From: Billgrantia pellis
GTDB lineage: Bacteria > Pseudomonadota > Gammaproteobacteria > Pseudomonadales > Halomonadaceae
DNA: 64,000 nucleotides
Assembly: GCF_008297955.1 (NCBI RefSeq)
Contig: NZ_VTPY01000002.1
Span: forward strand, 186,001-250,000
Reading direction: 5' to 3'
The notes under the pieces are model-generated. The model did no database searches, was not told the origin of the DNA, and was given only the letters and a program-made list of their open reading frames with translations. The position numbers and the translations under genes are program-made. Positions 57,631-64,000 of this stretch are shown piece after piece; the first letter of the stretch is position 1, and each line of letters begins with the position of its first letter.

Positions 57631-58475
57631 TGACGCTTTTCGTCAACCGCTTGACCCAACTCGACGTCTCGCTCTGGTGCCCGCAGCGCGGCCTGATCGG
57701 TGCCAGCTGGCAGGTCGACGCCGAACTCGACGGTGAACTCGGCGAGGATGGCATGTTGTTCGATTTCGGCGCGGTAAAGCCCTGGATCAAGTCACGGCTG
57801 GATGCCGGCATCGACCACACCCTGCTGGTCCCGACTCGCGCTCCGGCCATCGAGATCGCCGAGTGCGGCGAAGGGCTCAGCGTGTGCACAGCCCTGCCTT
57901 ACCCCATGGAGATCCGTGCTCCACGACAAGCCTTCACCTTGTTGCCCTGGCAGGAAATCGCCCCGCAGCGCCTCGGCGACCATCTCGCTCGCGAGCTGAT
58001 GAAGCGACCTCCTTCGCGGGTGAGCGACATCCGCCTGCGCTTGCGTGACGAGGTCATCGACGGCGCCGCTTACACCTACAGCCACGGGCTAAAGCGTCAT
58101 GTCGGAAATTGCCAGCGCATTGCTCATGGTCATCGCTCGCGCCTGCATATCTGGCAGCGTGGCGAACGCTGCCCGGCGCTGGAGCAGGAGTGGGCCTCCC
58201 GGTTGAATGATCGATACCTGGTGGATGCGGAGGATATTCTCTGCCGCAACGAGCCCGAATGGCGCCACACCCTGACCAGCCGTTATCGCACCGACCAGGG
58301 CCGCTTCCATCTGCGGCTGCCGCTGGACCGCTGCATCGCCCTGCCCGGCCCGACCACGGTCGAACACATCGCAGCCTGGCTGGCCCAGCGCATCAGGGAG
58401 GAGACGGGGACAGCGACCCGCGTGCAAGCCTTCGAAGGCATCGACAAGGGCGCCATCGCCGAGGCGCGGACATGA
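57630..58475 (+). CDS. queD: Two-domain QueD-like 6-carboxytetrahydropterin synthase
   Basis: 281 residues, about twice the E. coli QueD length of about 120. Two T-fold halves can be traced. The first keeps the GMLFDFGAVKPWIKS and IDHTLL parts (DF and DH of QueD) but has IGAS where the zinc motif HGHS should be. The second has the zinc and catalytic parts (YSHGLKRHVGNCQRIAHGHR) and ends with PTTVEHIAAWLAQRI and a terminal FEG Glu. The gene sits between queE and ykgJ with overlapping stop/start codons on both sides, which supports a role in queuosine synthesis. Confidence 0.85.
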   Translation: MTLFVNRLTQLDVSLWCPQRGLIGASWQVDAELDGELGEDGMLFDFGAVKPWIKSRLDAGIDHTLLVPTRAPAIEIAECGEGLSVCTALPYPMEIRAPRQAFTLLPWQEIAPQRLGDHLARELMKRPPSRVSDIRLRLRDEVIDGAAYTYSHGLKRHVGNCQRIAHGHRSRLHIWQRGERCPALEQEWASRLNDRYLVDAEDILCRNEPEWRHTLTSRYRTDQGRFHLRLPLDRCIALPGPTTVEHIAAWLAQRIREETGTATRVQAFEGIDKGAIAEART

Positions 58476-58765
58476 GCGACCGGAACAGCGGCACGAGCCG
58501 GAGGCTCGCCCGGGCAGGCTGTCGTCCGGGCTGCGGCGCCTGCTGCATAGCGCCATCGATCAGTTCACCGATCCCCGGCATGCCGCAAGGGAAGCCAGCC
58601 GGGATACGCTGCGTGCAGCTCGACGAGAACCATCTCTGCCGCCTGTTCGGCGACCCGCGCCGGCCTGCGGTGTGCCACCGCTTCGACTACGATCCCGAAC
58701 TGTGCGGTAACGACCGCGACCAGGCGCTCGAGCGGATCGCCCTGTTGGAACACGGCACCGCCTAG
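58472..58765 (+). CDS. YkgJ-type Cys-cluster protein
   Basis: 97 residues with CRPGCGACCIAPSISSPIPG near the N terminus, then further Cys (RCVQL, LCRLFG, VCHRFDYDPELCG), as in the YkgJ/CxxCxxCC family thought to bind zinc or an Fe-S cluster. Function unknown. ATG overlaps the queD stop (ATGA), making it the fourth coupled gene of the que operon. Confidence 0.85.
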   Translation: MSDRNSGTSRRLARAGCRPGCGACCIAPSISSPIPGMPQGKPAGIRCVQLDENHLCRLFGDPRRPAVCHRFDYDPELCGNDRDQALERIALLEHGTA

Positions 58766-58782
58766 GGTCCGGGCGCCCTGCT

Positions 58783-61700
58783 TCATTCGTTATCGATGGT
58801 CACGCGACCTTCCACATCGCTCGCCTGTAGCTGCCTGCGATCGAGCAGCGTGCGCCAGCGGATCAGCACCGGAGCATCGCTGTGGCTGACCCGACTCAAC
58901 AGCTCGCGGAAAAGCTCCCGCGCCGATTCGTCATGACTGTCGATCAGGGTCAGCCAGGCTTCCATGGCGCAAAGCTCCTGATGCCGATTTTCGTGCAGGC
59001 GGGCACATTCCAACGCCTGCTCCACCAACCGCCGCACCTCGCTCGCGGGGCGACCCAGGCAGTGTCGCACCCGCGCCAATTGCACCGCCAGTTCGGGTAC
59101 GAACAGCGTGCTGCGCTCACGGGCGATCAGCAGGCACTGGTCCAGGTAGTCCTCGGCGCGGCTGAATTCGTCCACGGCAATGCAGGCGTCGCTATACCAC
59201 AGCGTCGGCCGATGGTAGCGGTCGCGACCGGTGATCTCACCGAGTTCCTCCTGAGACAGCTCCATCGTCGTCAGGCCGTCGCGGTCGCCCGAGAGCGCGC
59301 GACGCCATCCGAGCACGCCTTGCGCCGAAACCTGCCATAGATGCAGATCGGGGGTTTCGGTCAGCGCCACGGCCTGCTCGGCGCGACGAGCAGCCAGATG
59401 CACATGCCCGAGCTGGCGATAGAGCGCAGCGGCGAACAGCAGCGCCATGGCCAGCGAGCCCGGGTGGCCGATCCGCTCGGCAAGGCGAATGGCGGCTTCC
59501 ACCTGCTGCTCGGCGCGGCGATAGTCGCCACGCAGGCAGATCGTCCAGCCTTGGAAGCAGGCTGCCGCCACCTGAGGATGCTCGGAGAACGGCAGCCACT
59601 CGATCATCATCGGCTGTTCGAGCGGCGCGATCTCCTCGAGATGATCGAAGGCCTGCCCGATACGTCCTGCCCAGTACTCGCAGTTGGCCCGGGCGTAATC
59701 GGCCAGACGCTGATAGCGAGAATCCTCGAGCTTGCCTGCAATGGTGGCAAGGCTGGCAGCCAGCGAGAAGGCATCGGCATGTGCATGGCGCTGGCTGCAG
59801 CCGACCCACAACCCCCACTTGACCAAGAAGGCCTGCTCCAGGTCCTCGGCGTCCTCGGCATGGCAGCCCTCTTGCTGCAACAGCAACTCGCGCGCCCGCA
59901 CGAAGCTCTCGTGCGCGGTGGGCGAACCGTGCCCCTCCAGGGCGAAGGCGGCCTGGCCGCGCACGGTGAGCAGACTGATTTCACGCTCAGCCTGGTCCTC
60001 CACGTGACGCAGGCTGGCCAGACCGAAGTCGGCCATCTTCATTGCTGTGCGATTGGCACTGACCTTGAGCGCCTCGCGTGCCGCCAGCTCGAAATAGCGC
60101 GCCCCGCGGGCGTAATGGCCGCTGCGTCGCAGATGAGTGGCGAAGTCGCCCGGATGACGACCGATCCACATGGGAAAGCGTTCTTCGATCAGGCTGACCA
60201 CCTGCCGGTGAATGCGCACCCGCACGTCACGTGGACAGGAGAGATAGGCGGCTTCCTGCAGTAATTGATGACTGAACTGGAATTCGCGGCAACCGCCCTC
60301 GCCGCCAACCGACTCGATGATCTCCAGCCGGCGCATCTGCTCGAGGGCACGATTGAGCTGTGACATTTCCCAGCCGCTGCACTCGGCGAGAAAGTCGAGC
60401 CGAAAGCGGCGGCCCAGTACCGCGGCGATATGAGCCACTTCGCGATGGCCATCCAATTGATCGATACGCCCGGCCAGCAGGCCCAACAGGCCACGCGGAA
60501 GTTCGTCGAGATGCACGCTGCGCCCTTCGCGACGATCCATCTCCAGACGCCTGCAGATCTCCTGCATGTAGAGCGGCACGCCGTCGCAGCGCTCGATGAT
60601 CTGCCCCCGGAGCCGCGGACTGAGATGCAGTCGGTAGCGCCGTGCCAACTGCGACAGCAGCCGCGACGACTGCATCGCATCGAGATGGCTCAAGGTAACC
60701 TGCTGATCCCAATGCAACCGCGTCGGCAGCGCCTCGCGGCCATGATGACTGGCGACCAGCAGGAAGGCGCAATTGATCGGCAGGCGCGCCTGTAGCCCGG
60801 CCAGCACACGAAACGAGGGCTCGTCGAGCCACTGCAGGTCATCGATCATCAACACTTGGGTGCGTTCGATCGACTGACGCTCGATGACCCGGCACAGCAG
60901 CGCAACGACCTGGTCCACCGCTTCGCCGCTCTTGGCCAGTCGCGCCACCTCGTGCGTCTCCCTGACTCCCAGCGCCTCTTCCAGCAGGCTGCGCTGATCG
61001 GAACTGAAGTCGAGATCGGCCTCGTCGAGCAGCTCGGTCAGGCGGGCGGCATCGAGCTTGTCGTCCAACCGCCAGCGCAGCAATGCCCGGGCGACTCCGT
61101 ATGGCTCCAGAACCGACAGACGTGTGGTGGGCTGCCAGCAGATGGCGGCGTCACGACTCAGTTCGAGCTGGCGAAAGCCGACCATCAGCGCCGACTTGCC
61201 CATGCCCGAGGCGCCGCGCACCAGCACGCTCTGGCGCAGCCCGATACCTGCCCGCGCCAGGGCATCGCGCAGCACCCTGAGCGGCGCTTCGCGGCCGATC
61301 AGGCTCGGCGGCATCGCATCGCGTCCGCCTTCGTTTTGTCCCAGCACCAGCGCACGCAGTCTCACGCGGCCGTCGCTCGCCACCAGCCGCGACGACAATC
61401 GCGGCTGCAGGTCCAGCGCCGGCGGCATGTGCTGGCTCGCTTCCTGGGAAATGACCAGTTCACTGCCTTCGGCGGCACTCATCAGCTCCAACGAGCCTTG
61501 GGTCACCTGGCCCAGCGGATCGACCAACTGGCGCTCGGGCAGATAGACGACACGGCCGCTGTTGAGTCCGGCCGCCAGTTCGATGCGCGGTGGCTCCTCT
61601 TCGCCGCTCCAGTGTCGTGCGATCTCGTCGGGCAGCACGCGTCGGCAATGCTCGTAGAGCGCTACCAGTTCGGCCAGCTGGTGCGCCGGACCATGAGTAC

Positions 61701-62718
61701 CGAAGCAGGCCAACCCCAGGCCGCCGGTGGCTCCAGGAAGCCAGAAGCCGCCGAGGTGATGGCACTGCTGCTCCAGCCAGCGCATCAATTCGATCTGCAG
61801 CGCCAGACAGGCACGCGTCTCGTCGCGGGCAGAGAACTCCCCTTTCACGCGCAGGCGAATGGCCATGACGGATAGCTGCCGCTGCTCGATCTCATCTTCA
61901 CGCAGGGGCGAGCTGCCGGCGGCCAGGGTGCGTGAGAAAGCACCTTGCGGAGAGAGGCCCTGCAGGTCGGGACTGCCGTCGGACCAGTAGCGCGCCAACT
62001 GCAGAAAACTGGGCTCGGGCTGCTGCCCGGATAGCGCCAGCAACTGCAGATAGGCATTGTACTGCTCGTGGGCGGCGGCCAACTGCCCCTGCTCGGCGAG
62101 CTGGCGTACCAGGCGCTCGTGAAACGGTCCATAGCCGGAGAAGCGGCTCACCAGCGCATGCAGCAACGCATCGGGCACCTCGCTGTGGTGCTCCAGCACG
62201 CCCTCGGCGAAACGGATCACCCGCTGGCGCCATTCATTGCGCAGCTGGACCAGCCAGCGCTGGAATTCAGTGCATGCGGGTAACTGCAACTCCTCGACGA
62301 GATCACCGCGGTAGCGTCCGAGCAACTGCTCGAGTGTCACGACATCCCGTGGCCCCTCCAGCAGTTGCTGCAGCTCGTGCAGGTCGAAACGCCAGCTGTC
62401 GGGACGGCGGAAGGCAATGGTCTGCCGCGAAACCACCAGCACCCGTTCGGCCTCCTCGCCCAGCGACTGACGCAGGCAATGGAGAGCATGGCGCAGATTG
62501 GTACGGCCGGAGGAGAGCCCTTGATCGGGCCATAGCAGCTCGGCCAGGCTGGCCCGGTTGACGGGTTGCTGATGCAGCAACAGGTAGACCAGCAGCGCCT
62601 TGACCTTGTCGTAGCTGAACTGGGTGAGGACGTCGTCCCCCAGCGTCAGTGAAAACTGGCCGAACAGCGCCAGATGATCCCAATCACTGTTATGCACGAT
62701 CTCTGAAGCGTCCTGCAT
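58783..62718 (-). CDS. Large regulator: BTAD-like N terminus, degenerate cyclase domain, AAA ATPase, TPR-like region
   Basis: 1311 residues. Residues 15-110 resemble the winged helix of BTAD/SARP activators (ALLVYLLLHQQPVNRASLAE, LLWPDQ) and 110-245 its helical bacterial transcriptional activation domain. Residues 277-421 follow the outline of a class III nucleotide cyclase, from QLSVMAIRL to ELVISQEAS, but the metal-binding Asp residues are missing. An AAA domain has Walker A GASGMGKSA near 501 and Walker B VLMIDDLQWLD near 621. The rest (about 850-1290) is helical and TPR-like. It is probably a signal-integrating transcription factor; target and signal are unknown. miaE lies just upstream in the same direction. 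Confidence 0.85.
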   Translation of the reverse strand: MQDASEIVHNSDWDHLALFGQFSLTLGDDVLTQFSYDKVKALLVYLLLHQQPVNRASLAELLWPDQGLSSGRTNLRHALHCLRQSLGEEAERVLVVSRQTIAFRRPDSWRFDLHELQQLLEGPRDVVTLEQLLGRYRGDLVEELQLPACTEFQRWLVQLRNEWRQRVIRFAEGVLEHHSEVPDALLHALVSRFSGYGPFHERLVRQLAEQGQLAAAHEQYNAYLQLLALSGQQPEPSFLQLARYWSDGSPDLQGLSPQGAFSRTLAAGSSPLREDEIEQRQLSVMAIRLRVKGEFSARDETRACLALQIELMRWLEQQCHHLGGFWLPGATGGLGLACFGTHGPAHQLAELVALYEHCRRVLPDEIARHWSGEEEPPRIELAAGLNSGRVVYLPERQLVDPLGQVTQGSLELMSAAEGSELVISQEASQHMPPALDLQPRLSSRLVASDGRVRLRALVLGQNEGGRDAMPPSLIGREAPLRVLRDALARAGIGLRQSVLVRGASGMGKSALMVGFRQLELSRDAAICWQPTTRLSVLEPYGVARALLRWRLDDKLDAARLTELLDEADLDFSSDQRSLLEEALGVRETHEVARLAKSGEAVDQVVALLCRVIERQSIERTQVLMIDDLQWLDEPSFRVLAGLQARLPINCAFLLVASHHGREALPTRLHWDQQVTLSHLDAMQSSRLLSQLARRYRLHLSPRLRGQIIERCDGVPLYMQEICRRLEMDRREGRSVHLDELPRGLLGLLAGRIDQLDGHREVAHIAAVLGRRFRLDFLAECSGWEMSQLNRALEQMRRLEIIESVGGEGGCREFQFSHQLLQEAAYLSCPRDVRVRIHRQVVSLIEERFPMWIGRHPGDFATHLRRSGHYARGARYFELAAREALKVSANRTAMKMADFGLASLRHVEDQAEREISLLTVRGQAAFALEGHGSPTAHESFVRARELLLQQEGCHAEDAEDLEQAFLVKWGLWVGCSQRHAHADAFSLAASLATIAGKLEDSRYQRLADYARANCEYWAGRIGQAFDHLEEIAPLEQPMMIEWLPFSEHPQVAAACFQGWTICLRGDYRRAEQQVEAAIRLAERIGHPGSLAMALLFAAALYRQLGHVHLAARRAEQAVALTETPDLHLWQVSAQGVLGWRRALSGDRDGLTTMELSQEELGEITGRDRYHRPTLWYSDACIAVDEFSRAEDYLDQCLLIARERSTLFVPELAVQLARVRHCLGRPASEVRRLVEQALECARLHENRHQELCAMEAWLTLIDSHDESARELFRELLSRVSHSDAPVLIRWRTLLDRRQLQASDVEGRVTIDNE

Positions 62719-62748
62719 GACGGAACCCTGCGTGGCAAAGTGGCAGTG

Positions 62749-63384
62749 TCAGTCCGGCACCCCACTATGGAAACGAAACGCCGTGTCCGGCGTGACTATT
62801 AGTTGTGATTCGCAGCCTGCGAAGAAGGCCACACGCTCGTCGATCGGCACCACGGACAGGTGCCGCGCCAGCATGAGGTAGTCTTCGTAGTGACGGCCCT
62901 CCGACTTAACCAGAGTGCGGTAGAACTTGGCAAGGTCGTCGTCCAGGTGTGGAATCAGCCTGGCGAACCGTTCGCAACTACGGGCCTCGATGAAGGCGCC
63001 GATAATCAGGATATCGACCAAGCGGTCGGGATCTTGAGGCCGGACATGGCACCTCAGACCTTCGGCGTAGCGCGATGCGCTGAGGTGCCGGTAGACGATT
63101 CCCCGGCTCTCCATCAGCTTTACCACCTGCTCGAAATGCAACAGCTCCTCGCGAGCGAGCTGCGACATCTTGGTCAGCAGCAACGGCTGGTCGACGTAAC
63201 GGTAAAGCAGGCTCATGGCGGTCGACGCCGCTTTCTTCTCGCACTGGGCGTGATCGATCAATAGCAGTTCGGGGTTTGCCAGCGCCCAATCGACCCAGGC
63301 ATCGGGCGTGGGGCACGCAAGGAAGGCAAGCAGGTCCGGCGGCAGCTCGACGTCATGACGGGTCGCTTCGAGGATATCGGGCAT
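62749..63384 (-). CDS. miaE: MiaE, tRNA 2-methylthio-N6-isopentenyladenosine hydroxylase
   Basis: 211 residues from the ATG at 63384. It is a ferritin-like di-iron enzyme: iron-ligand positions are visible in HAQCEKKAAS, REELLHFEQV, EARSCERFA and EGRHYEDYL. It hydroxylates the isopentenyl group of ms2i6A37 in tRNA using O2. The open frame extends further upstream without family match. Confidence 0.93.
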   Translation of the reverse strand: MPDILEATRHDVELPPDLLAFLACPTPDAWVDWALANPELLLIDHAQCEKKAASTAMSLLYRYVDQPLLLTKMSQLAREELLHFEQVVKLMESRGIVYRHLSASRYAEGLRCHVRPQDPDRLVDILIIGAFIEARSCERFARLIPHLDDDLAKFYRTLVKSEGRHYEDYLMLARHLSVVPIDERVAFFAGCESQLIVTPDTAFRFHSGVPD

Positions 63385-63415
63385 GGTTCTCGGCTCGGGA
63401 TCTTTGGGTAGGCGG

Positions 63416-63895
63416 TCAGGTACCAAAACCAGGTCGGCAATCGTCGGAGGGGGAGCGGGACACCGGCAGGTCGAGTCGGCGACGGTCCGCCTCCTCCAAA
63501 AGTCGCGCGTTAAGATGCGCGTGCAGCTCGCCAGCAGTGAGCCCGGCTGCCGCCCCGAGCGGCTCCAGTCCATAGCAACGCAGGTCGCGAATGCGATCGC
63601 GACCGACGCGCAGCAGTTCGATCGCGCGTGACAGCGGTGGCTGGTCGGGACGGAAACGGATGCGATGACGACGCATTTGGCGCTCAAGGCTGGCCGCGTC
63701 GTCGACGCGCAGAAAATGGGCGGCAACCCGCTCACGCAGGGCGTCCAACGCCGCCATGCGCTCGGCACGCTGCTCGGCGGTCAGTTCGAACCACTCGCCG
63801 ATCTCGCTGTCCGCCCGCTGGCAGCCGCGGCATACGCTGTCGCCCAGGGTGGTAGAACAGAGCCCCACACAGGGCGAGGCGATATGCGAATTCAT
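63416..63895 (-). CDS. DUF1289 family protein
   Basis: 159 residues from the ATG at 63895, which has GGGGGAG upstream. The DUF1289 Cys motif (SPCVGLCSTTLGDSVCRGC, then EIGEWFELTAEQR) is at residues 7-40. The rest is helical, charged and unassigned. It lies 31 bases upstream of miaE on the same strand and may be co-transcribed. The last 105 bases of the window hold no feature I can support. Confidence 0.85.
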   Translation of the reverse strand: MNSHIASPCVGLCSTTLGDSVCRGCQRADSEIGEWFELTAEQRAERMAALDALRERVAAHFLRVDDAASLERQMRRHRIRFRPDQPPLSRAIELLRVGRDRIRDLRCYGLEPLGAAAGLTAGELHAHLNARLLEEADRRRLDLPVSRSPSDDCRPGFGT

Positions 63896-64000
63896 AGGCG
63901 CTCCCCCAATACTTCTGTGCTCATGGTAACGCGCCCCGGCCCGGGTGGCACCCTGAAGTTGGACGAACGTCCCGTTGGGCGACATCGCGGCGACCAAAGT

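Overview
The window reads as chromosomal DNA of a G+C-rich gammaproteobacterium. The gene set (hut operon with a HutC repressor, xdhABC with guanine deaminase, MsrPQ, cytochrome bd with CydDC, PqiABC, QueC/E/D, MiaE, TrhP/YegQ, HrpB, RhlE-type helicase) and codon style fit Halomonadaceae (Halomonas or a relative). This assignment is inference from content; no ribosomal RNA is present to test it. I found no rRNA, tRNA, CRISPR array or intact insertion sequence.

Layout. 1-944: 3' part of an HDOD-GGDEF gene. 1052-13653: histidine utilisation. hutC (+) and a YjiH-like membrane gene (-) converge; hutI-hutG-hutU-(BCCT transporter)-(HutH-like protein)-hutH follow on +, then a YuiF-type permease after a terminator. 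Two identical TGTATATACA operators lie in front of the YjiH-like gene and hutI. The pathway is histidine to urocanate (HutH), imidazolone propionate (HutU), formiminoglutamate (HutI), then glutamate plus formamide (HutG). Between hutU and hutH sits a lower-G+C pair: a divergent BCCT transporter and a histidase paralogue that lacks the Ala-Ser-Gly triad from which the MIO cofactor forms.

13669-24789: ychJ, two tandem P-type cation ATPases, hrpB, an arsJ gene preceded by a collapsed GAPDH gene, and a RutR-like TetR regulator. 25106-33370: purine catabolism (xdhA, xdhB, xdhC, guaD and an AzgA-type purine permease). RutR-like boxes (TTGACCA-N2-TGGTCAA type) lie before xdhA and before the permease. 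33419-36243: msrP-msrQ (-) and a di-haem cytochrome c peroxidase (+). 36283-43141: cydA-cydB-cydD-cydC (-) with an adenine deaminase gene as the likely last cistron. 43419-48211: a Ca2+/Na+ exchanger (-) and pqiA-pqiB-pqiC (+), an MCE-type lipid transport system. 48376-54484: RNA helicase, an unknown protein coupled to an MFS transporter, asparaginase, and a second HDOD-GGDEF protein. 54621-56051: trhP (-). 56285-58765: queC-queE-queD-ykgJ, all overlapping at stop/start codons; QueD is an unusual two-domain protein. 58783-63895 (-): a 1311-residue regulator (BTAD-like DNA-binding region, degenerate nucleotide cyclase domain, AAA ATPase, TPR-like region), miaE, and a DUF1289 protein.

The observations I rate highest are the MIO-less histidase paralogue and its low-G+C cassette inside the hut operon, the internally deleted GAPDH still coupled to arsJ, the QueD protein whose two T-fold halves seem to carry complementary parts of one active site, and the RutR-box link between xdhABC and the purine permease.
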